Notes: generated by a model not told the origin, from the letters alone. DNA of 64,000 nt from Lacibacter sp. H407 (GCF_037892605.1 NZ_JBBKTU010000001.1:1364001-1428000), one strand, 5' to 3'; shown: positions 1 to 8,240, counted from the stretch's first letter. Translations and numbers: made by a program.

Positions 1-105
1 ATTGTTGACGCCTTCTTTGTGATGAACTGCAAACTCGTTGTTGAAAAAATGAGTGAGTTGTGCTGCGCCAGCCTTTGTGGCTTCAATGAGGGTTTGTTTA
101 AGCAT
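1..105 (-). CDS. Inositol monophosphatase family protein, N-terminal fragment (cut by window edge)
   Basis: Only the first 35 codons are visible on the minus strand, from an ATG at 103-105 running off position 1. They read MLKQTLIEATKAGAAQL and end in a KEGVNN-type sequence. An N-terminal helix followed by a lysine-rich VxxKxGxNN turn is how bacterial inositol monophosphatase / FBPase-fold phosphatases begin, just before the LVTEVD substrate strand. The metal-binding motifs lie outside the window, so the call rests on this short stretch alone. The gene is divergent from the glycosyltransferase at 179 and they share a 73-bp gap. Confidence 0.55.
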   Translation of the reverse strand, partial: MLKQTLIEATKAGAAQLTHFFNNEFAVHHKEGVNN

Positions 106-129
106 GCGCAAAGATAACCCCGGCAATAC

Positions 130-164
130 AGATTTGAGATTGCAGATTTTAGATTTTAGATTTG
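130..164. repeat. Short AGATTT-type low-complexity repeat
   Basis: The gap between the divergent phosphatase and glycosyltransferase genes consists of four imperfect units of the form AGATTT(T) or AGATT(G). The last unit contains a match to the Bacteroidota -7 box. It may be a simple sequence tract or a member of a dispersed family, which one window cannot decide. Confidence 0.5.
134..164 (+). promoter_or_regulatory. Predicted Bacteroidota promoter for the glycosyltransferase gene
   Basis: TTG at 134-136, a 20-nt spacer and TAGATTTG at 157-164 match the TTG-N19/20-TAnnTTTG promoter of Bacteroidota. The start codon at 179 follows after 14 nt, giving a short leader. Both boxes lie inside the AGATTT repeat. 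Confidence 0.5.
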
Positions 165-178
165 GGCTTTATCAGCCC

Positions 179-2116
179 ATGCAACTTTCCATTATCATCG
201 TCAATTACAATGTCAAATTCTTCCTGGAGCAGTGTTTGCTTTCGGTGCACAAGGCTGTGGATGGCATGGAAGCAGAGGTGTTGGTGGTGGATAATGCGTC
301 AACCGATGGAAGCCGTGAATACCTGGAACCAAAATTCAAGAACACTTGTTTTATATGGAATATTGAAAATGTTGGTTTTGGAAAGGCGTGCAATCAGGCA
401 TTGAAACATGCAAGGGGTGAGTATATTTTGTTTCTCAACCCCGATACGGTTGTGCCGGAAGATTGCTTTGAAGCATGTATCTCGTTTTTCAAACAAACAA
501 CAAATGCCGGGGCATTAGGCATCCGCATGCTGGATGGAAGTGGCAAGTTTTTACCGGAGAGCAAGCGCTCATTTCCATCGCCCGCCACTTCGTTTTATAA
601 ATTGAGCGGATTATCGTACATCTTCCCGCATTCAAAAACCTTTGGCCGCTATCATCTTGGCTATTTGAATGAACATCAAAATCATGAAGTAGATGTATTG
701 GCAGGTGCGTTTATGATGATTCCGAAAAAAGTGCTGGATGAGGTTGGAAGTTTTGATGAGAGCTTTTTCATGTATGGAGAAGATGTGGACCTGAGTTATC
801 GCATTCAAAAAGCCGGATACAAGAACTATTATTTCAGCGAACGATCTATTCTTCACTTTAAAGGGGAGAGTACCAAAAAAGCATCAGCGAATTATGTGCG
901 GATGTTTTACGATGCAATGAGCAGGTTTGTACAAAAACATTATTCATCGTCCAGTGCCGGATTGTTTACAACGCTCATCAATGCCGCAATTTGGGTAAGA
1001 GCGTTCATGAGTTTAGTAAAGCGGTTTATTCAACGTGTGGGACTTCCGCTGTTAGATGCAGCGCTGATCTTTTTCAGTTACCTGCTGTCGAAATTTGTAT
1101 GGACGAAATTTGTTCGTCCGGAAATTGTGTATCAAAACAAATTATTATGGATCTCGTTCATCGTTTTCTCCTTCCTGTTTTTAATTGTGAGTTATTACAC
1201 AGGGTTGTACGATAAACAGTTTCGATATAAAAATCTCTGGCGCTCCACGTTTATTTCATTGCTCATCATTCTGGCAGCTTATTCATTGTTGCCGGAAGAA
1301 TATCGTTTTTCAAGAGGGATGGTGTTGATGGGTTCATTTTTCAGTTATGTGCTGTTGTATGTATGGCGAAGGCTGTTACTGAAAACAGATGTTTTGGAAA
1401 GAGCAGTGGAAGAAGATGATTATTTTTCATTGGTTGCCGGCACGGAAGAAGATCTGCAAAAAGTAAACAATCTGCTGCATCAATACGGACGAACACAAAC
1501 CATACAGGGTTTTGTGAGTCCGTTGAACGAAGAGCATGCATTGGGAAACGTTGCCGAGTTACAACAGTTGTTGCAAAATACACCAGCAAATGAACTCATC
1601 CTTTGCCAGAGCAATTCACTTTCGTTTGCACAGATCATTGAGTTGTATGAACAAACAGGCAAGCAGGTAAAACTCCGGTTACACGCCGAAGGAAGTGAAA
1701 GCATAATTGCCAGCGATTCGAAAAACGAAGCAGGCGAGGTGTTGCATCATCAACATTATCGTTTATCACAATCGGTGAACCTGCGTTTAAAACGGTTGAT
1801 CGATCTATGCAGTTCATTATTTTTTTTATTGAGTTTTCCAATTCATTTTATCATTCATAAAAATCCGGTTGGGTTCTTGCAAAATAGTCTTCAGGTATTC
1901 TTCAACCAAAAAACGTGGATCGGGTTTTCAGCTATGCGTCCGCAATTGCCGGTAATACATCCATCAATACTTGGCCCTGCGGGTTTACCTCACAGCCGAT
2001 ATACATTAAAAGAAGAAGGGTTGTTATTGGCCGACGAATGGTATGCAAGGGAATATGAACCGCTTTACGACCTGAAGATCATCTTTACGAATTATCAAAA
2101 ATTAGGCAGTAAGTAA
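179..2116 (+). CDS. Membrane glycosyltransferase: GT2 domain fused to a degenerate polyprenyl sugar-phosphotransferase-like half
   Basis: A 645-residue protein. The ATG at 179 is preferred over an earlier ATG at 53 because the GT-A fold begins immediately (MQLSIIIVNYN) and the upstream stretch overlaps a repeat and the divergent gene. Residues 1-250 are family 2 glycosyltransferase, with VVDNAST at 36-42, LNPDT at 86-90 and the acceptor-side GED at 200-202. About four membrane segments follow (290-400), then a Rossmann-like region (410-520), then a C-terminal part starting LKRLIDL and ending in YDLKIIF, recalling bacterial sugar transferases (PF02397). The KFRSM-type catalytic core of that family is missing. 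A role in surface polysaccharide or lipid-linked glycan synthesis is inferred; donor and acceptor are unknown. Confidence 0.8.
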   Translation: MQLSIIIVNYNVKFFLEQCLLSVHKAVDGMEAEVLVVDNASTDGSREYLEPKFKNTCFIWNIENVGFGKACNQALKHARGEYILFLNPDTVVPEDCFEACISFFKQTTNAGALGIRMLDGSGKFLPESKRSFPSPATSFYKLSGLSYIFPHSKTFGRYHLGYLNEHQNHEVDVLAGAFMMIPKKVLDEVGSFDESFFMYGEDVDLSYRIQKAGYKNYYFSERSILHFKGESTKKASANYVRMFYDAMSRFVQKHYSSSSAGLFTTLINAAIWVRAFMSLVKRFIQRVGLPLLDAALIFFSYLLSKFVWTKFVRPEIVYQNKLLWISFIVFSFLFLIVSYYTGLYDKQFRYKNLWRSTFISLLIILAAYSLLPEEYRFSRGMVLMGSFFSYVLLYVWRRLLLKTDVLERAVEEDDYFSLVAGTEEDLQKVNNLLHQYGRTQTIQGFVSPLNEEHALGNVAELQQLLQNTPANELILCQSNSLSFAQIIELYEQTGKQVKLRLHAEGSESIIASDSKNEAGEVLHHQHYRLSQSVNLRLKRLIDLCSSLFFLLSFPIHFIIHKNPVGFLQNSLQVFFNQKTWIGFSAMRPQLPVIHPSILGPAGLPHSRYTLKEEGLLLADEWYAREYEPLYDLKIIFTNYQKLGSK

Positions 2117-2129
2117 GGCCCTGAGTTAC

Positions 2130-2137
2130 TACTTTTG
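2130..2137 (+). promoter_or_regulatory. Predicted -7 box upstream of the GH3 gene
   Basis: TACTTTTG fits TAnnTTTG and lies 20 nt before the ATG at 2157. No TTG sits at the right distance, so this is a partial match. Confidence 0.3.
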
Positions 2138-2156
2138 TCAACATTGAACGGTACGC

Positions 2157-3683
2157 ATGTCAATATTTGAAATCAACCTCCCTAAGTCAGTCAGTAAAGC
2201 ACTCAATCTGCCGGTCAATTCACCGAAACGTCAGCAGATCAAGGTGCTGAAAAAGCTGTTGAAAAAAGCGAAGCATACAGGCTTTGGTCAGAAATACCGG
2301 TTTGATGAAGTGCTGAACAGCCGACATCCGGGCAAACGTTTCCAGGAGCTTGTACCGGTTCATGATTACAACAAGATCTACAAAGATTGGTGGCATAAAA
2401 CACTGGAAGGGCATACCGATGTATGCTGGCCGGGCAAGATCAAATATTTTGCCCTAAGTTCCGGCACCAGCGAAGCTGCCAGTAAATATATTCCGATCAC
2501 CAACGATCTGATGCAGGGCAACCGCATTGCCATGATCAAGCAACTGCTCTCATTACGTACGTATGAAAATTTGCCGGTACGCAGTTTGGGAAAAGGCTGG
2601 TTGATGTTGGGCGGCAGTACCGATCTGCAAAAAGGGCCGGGTTATTATTCAGGTGACTTGAGTGGTATTACGGCGAAGAAAATGCCGTTCTGGTTCAGCC
2701 CGTTTTATAAGCCCGGAAAGAAAATTGCGAAAACCAAAGACTGGAATACGAAACTCGATTATATCGTAAACGAAGCGCCCAACTGGGATATTGGTTTTGT
2801 AGTGGGTGTACCAGCGTGGATACAGATGTGTATGGAAATGATCATTGAGCGTTACCAGCTCAAGAACATTCATGAGATATGGCCCAACCTTGCCTTTTTT
2901 GTACATGGCGGCGTATCGTTTGAACCATACAAACACGGCTTTGCCAAATTACTCGGTAAACCATTGATCTATATTGAAACCTATTTGGCGAGTGAAGGGT
3001 TTATTGCTTACCAGGCAAGGCAGGATGCAGATGGTATGCGCCTGGTAACCAACGAACATATCTTCCACGAGTTTGTTCCGTTTGAGGATAAAAATTTTGA
3101 TGCGGATGGAAATATTGTTGAAAAGCCGGAAGCATTGATGTTGCACGAAGTGGAAGAAGGAAAAGAGTATGCGTTGTTGTTGAGCACAAGTGCAGGCAGT
3201 TGGCGTTATTTGATTGGCGATACGGTTCGTTTCACCAACAAAGAAAAATGCGAGATCGTTATTACAGGTCGCACCAAACACTTTTTAAGTTTGGTTGGTG
3301 AGCACCTGAGTGTTGATAATATGAACAAGGCCATTCAACTGGTGAGTGAAGACATGAATATTTCGATTCCTGAATACACCGTGGTAGGCGAACCACATGG
3401 TAATTTCTTTGCCCACCATTGGTATGTGGCCTGTGATGATCATGCAAATGCAGAGGAGCTGCGTACAAAAATTGACAATGCGTTGAAAGAGATCAATGAT
3501 GATTATGCAGTGGAACGGGGCAGTGCATTGAAAGATGTGTACCTGGATATTTTGCCCGAATCAAGTTTTATGGAATTCATGAAGCTGAAGGGAAAACTTG
3601 GGGCACAACATAAATTTCCAAGAGTGTTGAAAGGAAAAATGCTGGCCGATTGGCAGCAGTTTTTAACAACGGGTAAATTGTAG
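2157..3683 (+). CDS. GH3 auxin-responsive promoter family protein (acyl-adenylating enzyme)
   Basis: A 508-residue cytoplasmic protein of the GH3 superfamily (PF03321), a branch of the ANL adenylating enzymes. The phosphate-binding loop ALSSGTSEAASKYIPI lies at about 99-114, the GH3-typical YLASEGF stretch near 277, and the hinge-region GRTKHFLSLVGEHLS near 370-385. Plant GH3 enzymes join amino acids to acyl acids. Bacterial members adenylate carboxylic acids, but their substrates are mostly unknown and nothing here reveals one. The length is normal for bacterial members. It stands between the glycosyltransferase and a LysE-type exporter on the same strand with gaps of 40 and 90 bp. Coupling to the exporter is possible but unproven. 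Confidence 0.85.
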   Translation: MSIFEINLPKSVSKALNLPVNSPKRQQIKVLKKLLKKAKHTGFGQKYRFDEVLNSRHPGKRFQELVPVHDYNKIYKDWWHKTLEGHTDVCWPGKIKYFALSSGTSEAASKYIPITNDLMQGNRIAMIKQLLSLRTYENLPVRSLGKGWLMLGGSTDLQKGPGYYSGDLSGITAKKMPFWFSPFYKPGKKIAKTKDWNTKLDYIVNEAPNWDIGFVVGVPAWIQMCMEMIIERYQLKNIHEIWPNLAFFVHGGVSFEPYKHGFAKLLGKPLIYIETYLASEGFIAYQARQDADGMRLVTNEHIFHEFVPFEDKNFDADGNIVEKPEALMLHEVEEGKEYALLLSTSAGSWRYLIGDTVRFTNKEKCEIVITGRTKHFLSLVGEHLSVDNMNKAIQLVSEDMNISIPEYTVVGEPHGNFFAHHWYVACDDHANAEELRTKIDNALKEINDDYAVERGSALKDVYLDILPESSFMEFMKLKGKLGAQHKFPRVLKGKMLADWQQFLTTGKL

Positions 3684-3773
3684 GGAATCAATTCACAGCT
3701 AGCGTTTATCATACAGTTGTGATGATCTGTTACAATCCGTTTGATCTGTATCTCTATCAATCCATCATCAAAC

Positions 3774-4409
3774 ATGACTGAAGCAATCATCAAAGGTTTG
3801 GCATTGGGTTTATTACTGGCCATCAGTATGGGTCCGGTAATTTTTTCCATTATTAAACAAAGCATCAGTAATGGGCATAAAGGTGGATTAAGCTTTGTAT
3901 TTGGTGTAGCGGCAAGTGATCTTACGCTCGTTCTCATAAGCAATGTATTTACTGAATTGTTTAACCGCCTGCTCAAATTTGAAAAAGTGATCGGGATGGG
4001 TGGCAGCATTTTGCTGATCGGTATTGGCGTTTACTTTCTCTTCTTTAAAAAAATGCAGGCCAGTGATCTGGGCGATGGTATTGAAATGAAACGGAGTGCC
4101 GGTGATTATGTCCGCATTTTTTTCGCCGGTTATTTCATGAACACCCTTAACCCAACTGTGATCGCATTTTGGTTTACATGGGCCACAGCGTTTATTACTA
4201 TGCCGGTTACCGAACGCATTGCTACCTTTGCGGCATGTTTAGCTGTTGTGTTAATCGCTGATCTGTTGAAAGTATTTTTGGCAAATCGTTTGCGAAGCAG
4301 ACTTACCTTAAAAATGATCACCCTGATCAATAAAATATCCGGAACAATTTTAATTGTGTTTGGTTTTATACTGATCATCGGGATATTGTTTTATAAAAAC
4401 AATGGCTAA
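3774..4409 (+). CDS. LysE/RhtB family translocator
   Basis: A 211-residue inner-membrane protein with about six hydrophobic segments. The N-terminus MTEAIIKGLALGLLLAISMGPVIFSIIKQSI carries the conserved GxxxGP turn of LysE/RhtB exporters, followed by FVFGVAASD. A second family signature, GYFMNTLNPTVIAFW, is at about 130-144. Members export amino acids or related small molecules driven by the proton gradient, and the substrate cannot be read from sequence. The start at 3774 is chosen because the family turn falls at the usual distance. An upstream ATG at 3741 would add eleven atypical residues. Confidence 0.85.
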   Translation: MTEAIIKGLALGLLLAISMGPVIFSIIKQSISNGHKGGLSFVFGVAASDLTLVLISNVFTELFNRLLKFEKVIGMGGSILLIGIGVYFLFFKKMQASDLGDGIEMKRSAGDYVRIFFAGYFMNTLNPTVIAFWFTWATAFITMPVTERIATFAACLAVVLIADLLKVFLANRLRSRLTLKMITLINKISGTILIVFGFILIIGILFYKNNG

Positions 4410-4474
4410 GCTGTATTGATCGTTACTTCTTAACAAAGCATTTGATTTTTCTGTTGTTCTTTTATCGCCAGTAC

Positions 4475-4996
4475 ATGAAATCAATCTTTCTGTTTTTGTT
4501 TCTTTCCATTGCAGCCACACAGGCAGAAGCACAATTCAATGAACTGGTGCTGCGCAAGAATGGTATTGCCAAAAAACGTTATGCAGAAGGAGCGGTGATC
4601 GCTCTTCAAACCAAACTCGGATTAAAATTCAGCGGCACTATTTATCTCATCCAGAACGACAGTATTTATTTTGCAGATGGCGGTATTCATAAACGTGATA
4701 TTGCCATCGTGTTTAAAAAACCTTCAAAAAAACACCGCATCATTCCCTTCAGCAACGAAGCTTTTTTGTACAGCAACCTCGGTATCCCATTGTTTACGGC
4801 AGGGCTTGTGATCAGCGGCGAACCATTGTTAAATTCAGTGCTCTCCGGTGTGGCATTGGTTTACATCCCGGTTCTGTTGTACAATGCACAACAACTTATT
4901 TTTAAAGGAAACAAGCGTTACCGTATCGGTAACAAGTATGATCTTCAGGTGCTGGATCTTTATCCATCCGAAAATCTTCCTGAAAAAAAACAGTGA
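4475..4996 (+). CDS. Small exported or membrane protein of unknown function
   Basis: 173 residues starting with a clear signal peptide (MKSIFLFLFLSIAATQAEAQ). The mature part starts with an LVLRKNG turn, then a region on fine detail of presentation (GTIYLIQNDSIYFADGG), then two hydrophobic stretches near 105-150. I do not recognise a named family. The layout of signal peptide, small beta-rich domain with an xDSIxx strand, then a hydrophobic hairpin resembles another unknown gene at 57032-57544. The stop codon overlaps the ATG of mtgA by one base (TGATG), so the two genes are translationally coupled and probably co-transcribed. The ATG at 4475 is chosen because it begins the signal peptide. 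Confidence 0.6.
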   Translation: MKSIFLFLFLSIAATQAEAQFNELVLRKNGIAKKRYAEGAVIALQTKLGLKFSGTIYLIQNDSIYFADGGIHKRDIAIVFKKPSKKHRIIPFSNEAFLYSNLGIPLFTAGLVISGEPLLNSVLSGVALVYIPVLLYNAQQLIFKGNKRYRIGNKYDLQVLDLYPSENLPEKKQ

Positions 4997-5778
4997 TGTA
5001 TATTGCAGCAATGGCGGCAAAAAAATCCAATACCGGTACAACAACTTTTTTCCAACGTACGCTTCGTTTCCTGAAGCGTTTATTCATCATTTTGTTTATT
5101 GCACAGTTTGTTTATATCATCCTTTTAAAATGGATCGATCCTCCAATAACGATCACCCAGCTTGTAAGCGTACTAAAAGGTGAAGGATTAAAACGTGACT
5201 ATATCAACATCGAACAGATGAGTAGTCATGCACGGCTTGCAGTAATTGCTGAAGAAGATCAGTTGTTCCCCGATCATGCGGGCTTTGACTGGAAGCTGAT
5301 TGAAAAGGCACTGGATCATAACGAAAAAAAACCTACACGTATCCGTGGTGCATCTACCATTTCACAGCAAACAGCGAAGAACGTTTTTTTATGGCAGGAC
5401 CGCAGTTGGTTCCGTAAGGGGTTGGAAATGTACTTCACTAAAATGATCGAATGGATATGGGGCAAGAAACGGATACTGGAAGTATATCTCAACGTGGTGG
5501 AAATGGGCAAAGGCGTATATGGTATTGAAGCAGCAGCAAAGCAATATTATAAGAAGTCTGCAAAGCAACTTACACGTGTAGAAGCTGCACAAATAGCAGC
5601 TTCATTACGTAATCCAAAAAAGTACACAGTAAAACCTTTGACGCAGCAAGTTGCAGTACGTTCGCAATGGGTTTTGCGGCAAATGAATAATTTAGAAGGC
5701 GATGCAGATATTCAATTGTTGATAAAGGATGCTGTGCAACCAAAAAAAGAACAGAAGAAAAAACGATCAGCGAAGTAA
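4996..5778 (+). CDS. mtgA: Monofunctional biosynthetic peptidoglycan transglycosylase
   Basis: A 260-residue GT51 enzyme that polymerises lipid II into glycan strands at the outer face of the inner membrane. One transmembrane helix lies near 28-46. The catalytic motif EEDQLFPDHAGFDW is at about 86-99, RIRGASTISQQTAKN at 116-129, a basic RKGLEMYFTKMIEW segment follows, and then KRILEVYLNVVEMGKGVYGIEAA. No transpeptidase domain follows, which separates it from class A penicillin-binding proteins. The start ATG overlaps the stop of the preceding gene. The 3' end overlaps the convergent kinase gene by 12 bp. Confidence 0.93.
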   Translation: MYIAAMAAKKSNTGTTTFFQRTLRFLKRLFIILFIAQFVYIILLKWIDPPITITQLVSVLKGEGLKRDYINIEQMSSHARLAVIAEEDQLFPDHAGFDWKLIEKALDHNEKKPTRIRGASTISQQTAKNVFLWQDRSWFRKGLEMYFTKMIEWIWGKKRILEVYLNVVEMGKGVYGIEAAAKQYYKKSAKQLTRVEAAQIAASLRNPKKYTVKPLTQQVAVRSQWVLRQMNNLEGDADIQLLIKDAVQPKKEQKKKRSAK

Positions 5779-6306
5779 AGCATCTACAGCTTTCACAGCT
5801 TTGTCGAAACGCTCATCAAAATTCCCACTTACAATACTCCAGGGTGTAGTTTGTTGTTGCAGGAGTTCTTTGTATACAGCAAACAGATCATTCCGCACTT
5901 TTTGCTCCGGATATTCACGAAGTTCATCTTCCACCCATGGAATATCGGGTTTACAAAGTAGATAGAGATCGTATTTCTGTTGTTTCAGTTCCTGCAGTAT
6001 CCATGGATCGCAGGAGCCAAATACAACTTCGCTCCATACTTTCATTACATGCATATCTGTATCAAAGAAGATCGTGTTCACTTGTTTTGCAAGAGCGTCG
6101 GCAGTATATTTTTCCGCCAGCTCGGTTTGATTTTTGGCGATCACCAATAAATCATCCGCAGTATAAGGCCTTCCCAACATCAGTAAATATTCCCGTGCAT
6201 ATTCAGGACACCACACCGATCGGTAATGCTTTGCCAATCGTTCGCTCAAAAAAGATTTACCTGTAGATTCCGGGCCGAGTAGAACAACTTTCTTCGGGAA
6301 ATTCAT
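5767..6306 (-). CDS. NadR-like P-loop kinase, probable ribosylnicotinamide kinase
   Basis: 179 residues. The Walker A motif GPESTGKS is at 11-18, preceded by a beta strand (KKVVLL). Next comes the PEYAREYL motif near 36-43 and the DTD strand (IFFDTDMHVMKVW) typical of the AAA_28 / NadR C-terminal kinase domain. It lacks the nucleotidyltransferase and HTH parts of enterobacterial NadR, so it is a stand-alone kinase. The pnuC gene lies 49 bp upstream on the same strand, which fits the known pairing of nicotinamide riboside import with phosphorylation to NMN. The start at 6306 places the P-loop at its usual distance. The last codons overlap the end of mtgA. Confidence 0.85.
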   Translation of the reverse strand: MNFPKKVVLLGPESTGKSFLSERLAKHYRSVWCPEYAREYLLMLGRPYTADDLLVIAKNQTELAEKYTADALAKQVNTIFFDTDMHVMKVWSEVVFGSCDPWILQELKQQKYDLYLLCKPDIPWVEDELREYPEQKVRNDLFAVYKELLQQQTTPWSIVSGNFDERFDKAVKAVDALLR

Positions 6307-6355
6307 AAAGGTTGCAATGTAACGGGTGATGCAATACAAAACAAGGGTAATTCTT

Positions 6356-6976
6356 CTATCGTAATTTTACTCTTCTCTTCCATTCTGCCAATCCAAAAAA
6401 GGCCATGATCAATAACACCACATAAAAAACACTGGTAAACACATATTGTTTCACAAAGTACAAAGGAGCTGAAGCGATATTGGTTGCGATCCACCAATAC
6501 CAGCTTTCGATTTTCTTTTTTGCCATAAGCCACATGCCGGTGAAAGCTGTTGCAGCTGCGAACGAATCGGCCCAGGGGATTGCACCGGGCGCAAAGTTCT
6601 GTTTAAGATAATACAACGAAACGTATAATGCAAGGTAAAAACCAGCGAAGAACAAAAGTTGATAAACAATCCAGCGTTTATTTGAGTAACTGATATGTAA
6701 CACCTGATGATGCTCGTTGTCTTTTTTTGCCCACAACCACCAACCATAAATACTCATTATGGTGTAATAAATATTCACTGCCGCTTCGCCCAGCAAGTGC
6801 TGTTTATAACTCAGCCAGATATAAATAGTGGTACTGATAAGGCCCACAGGATAAACCAAGATATTTTCTTTACGGCTGTACCAAACACTGGCAATACCGG
6901 AAAATACAGCAATGTATTCGGGTAAGGTTGTTGCCTTCATTCCCGTTACAAATTGCTGCCAGATAGTATCGATCAT
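6356..6976 (-). CDS. pnuC: Nicotinamide riboside transporter PnuC
   Basis: 206 residues, mostly hydrophobic, with about seven membrane segments. Family marks include EYIAVFSGIASVWYSRKENILVYPVG at about 19-44, an IYGWWLWA stretch near 76-83, and the C-terminal SWYWWIATNIASAPLYFVKQ near 160-180. PnuC proteins move nicotinamide riboside by facilitated diffusion; trapping depends on a kinase, which is encoded next to it. PnuC homologues for thiamin (PnuT) exist, but the adjacent NadR-like kinase and the lack of a visible TPP riboswitch upstream favour the NAD assignment. It is divergent from the saccharopine dehydrogenase gene across 73 bp. Confidence 0.9.
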   Translation of the reverse strand: MIDTIWQQFVTGMKATTLPEYIAVFSGIASVWYSRKENILVYPVGLISTTIYIWLSYKQHLLGEAAVNIYYTIMSIYGWWLWAKKDNEHHQVLHISYSNKRWIVYQLLFFAGFYLALYVSLYYLKQNFAPGAIPWADSFAAATAFTGMWLMAKKKIESWYWWIATNIASAPLYFVKQYVFTSVFYVVLLIMAFFGLAEWKRRVKLR

Positions 6977-7004
6977 TTTTCAAAAATGCATTGAAATTTT
7001 CAGA

Positions 7005-7035
7005 TTGAGTGCTAAAAAATTTTCGGGCATCTTTG
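7005..7035 (+). promoter_or_regulatory. Predicted promoter of the saccharopine dehydrogenase family gene
   Basis: TTG at 7005-7007, a 20-nt spacer and CATCTTTG at 7028-7035, one mismatch from TAnnTTTG. The ATG follows at 7050. Confidence 0.4.
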
Positions 7036-7049
7036 CAAAAATTGCTTGT

Positions 7050-8165
7050 ATGAAGATTGCTGTATTAGGTGCCGGTATGGTAGGCCGTGCCATTGCACTT
7101 GACCTAGCCACAATATTTGATGTTACTTCGTTTGATGTAAGTGAACAAAATCTGCAATTGTTACAACGCAGAACAGCCACTGTAAAAACGGTTGTTGCCG
7201 ATCTTGGTAAAACGGATGCTTATTCCTCATTCTTACAACCCTTTGATATCGTTGTTACTGCTGTGCCCGGTTTTATGGGTTTTGAAACATTGAAAGCGGT
7301 GATCAATGCAGGGAAGAATGTGGCAGATATTTCTTTTTTTCCTGAAGATGCATTGCAGTTACATGCATTGGCAAAAGAAAAAAATGTAACCGCTATTGTT
7401 GATTGCGGCGTTGCTCCTGGCATGAGTAACTGGATCATTGGACGCTACAACACCGAAATGAAAATTGATGCATTTGAAATTTATGTTGGTGGATTACCCT
7501 TGCATCCACAACCACCTTTCTTTTACAAAGCGCCTTTCTCACCCATTGATGTAATTGAAGAATATACAAGACCTGCACGATTGAAAGAAAACGGAATTAT
7601 AGTAACGAAACCTGCGTTGACCGATCGGGAGTTGATGCACTTTGATCGTGTTGATACGCTGGAAGCTTTTAATACCGATGGCCTACGATCCTTATTGTTT
7701 ACAATGCCACACATTCCAACGCAGATTGAAAAAACCTTGCGTTATCCCGGTCATGTTGATTTAATGATTGCACTTCAGCAAAGTGGATTTTTCAGTACCG
7801 AGAAAATGATGATCAACGGAAATGCAGTTTCGCCCATGCAACTTACCTCGCAACTACTCATTGATCAATGGAAGCTCGGTGAAACAGAAGAGGAATTAAC
7901 GGTGATGAAAGTGATTGTACACGGTGAAGGGAAACTCATCGAATACGAACTCTACGATCAATTCGACACTACCACACAAACTTCCTCCATGGCACGTACA
8001 ACAGGATATGCCTGTACAGCCGTTGTTCATTTACTGGCGAGGAGCATGGTTACAAAAAAAGGTGTGTTTCCACCGGAGCTGCTGGGCGATGATAAAAACT
8101 GTTTTGATTTTGTATTGAAGTATTTGGCGGAAAGAAATGTGAATTGGATAAAGAAAACATCATAA
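7050..8165 (+). CDS. Saccharopine dehydrogenase family protein
   Basis: 371 residues. An N-terminal NAD(P)-binding fold begins directly at the chosen start (MKIAVLGAGMVGRAIALDL), with the GxGxxG loop at about 7-12. The central part is of the saccharopine dehydrogenase C-terminal type, with the GVAPGMSNWIIG stretch near 120-130 and YVGGLPLHPQPP near 145-156. The family includes lysine-degrading saccharopine dehydrogenases and carboxynorspermidine-type dehydrogenases. Length and motifs best fit a saccharopine reductase / dehydrogenase, but the substrate is inferred. An upstream in-frame ATG at 6912 would add 46 residues that overlap the pnuC promoter region and look non-coding. Confidence 0.8.
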   Translation: MKIAVLGAGMVGRAIALDLATIFDVTSFDVSEQNLQLLQRRTATVKTVVADLGKTDAYSSFLQPFDIVVTAVPGFMGFETLKAVINAGKNVADISFFPEDALQLHALAKEKNVTAIVDCGVAPGMSNWIIGRYNTEMKIDAFEIYVGGLPLHPQPPFFYKAPFSPIDVIEEYTRPARLKENGIIVTKPALTDRELMHFDRVDTLEAFNTDGLRSLLFTMPHIPTQIEKTLRYPGHVDLMIALQQSGFFSTEKMMINGNAVSPMQLTSQLLIDQWKLGETEEELTVMKVIVHGEGKLIEYELYDQFDTTTQTSSMARTTGYACTAVVHLLARSMVTKKGVFPPELLGDDKNCFDFVLKYLAERNVNWIKKTS

Positions 8166-8173
8166 AACTTTCA

Positions 8174-8203
8174 TTGGCCCGGTTTGTGAAGAAGCTATTT
8201 TTG
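8174..8203 (+). promoter_or_regulatory. Predicted osmC-family promoter
   Basis: TTG at 8174-8176, exactly 19 nt, then TATTTTTG at 8196-8203: a full match to the Bacteroidota consensus. The start codon is at 8241. Confidence 0.6.
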
Positions 8204-8224
8204 AGTTAGATTTACCAACTCAAA
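8200..8224. promoter_or_regulatory. Inverted repeat over the osmC-family transcription start
   Basis: TTTGAGTT at 8200-8207 and AACTCAAA at 8217-8224 are perfect inverted copies with a 9-nt spacer. The left arm overlaps the -7 box. It could be a repressor operator or a small leader hairpin. Confidence 0.4.
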
Positions 8225-8240
8225 TAAAAACACAAATAGT

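Noticed and set aside
53-178. Longer N-terminus for the glycosyltransferase
   Set aside because: Would start inside the divergent phosphatase-like gene and run through the AGATTT repeat and predicted promoter.
2949-3281. Antisense frame inside the GH3 gene (110 codons)
   Set aside because: No domain or signal; composition follows the opposite strand of a well-supported gene.
3503-4009. Antisense frame across the GH3 end and LysE start (168 codons)
   Set aside because: Spans two sense genes and their gap; Met/Pro/Ser-rich shadow sequence without any motif.
6977-7049. TPP riboswitch upstream of pnuC
   Set aside because: The gap is too short and no conserved THI-box stretches are visible.
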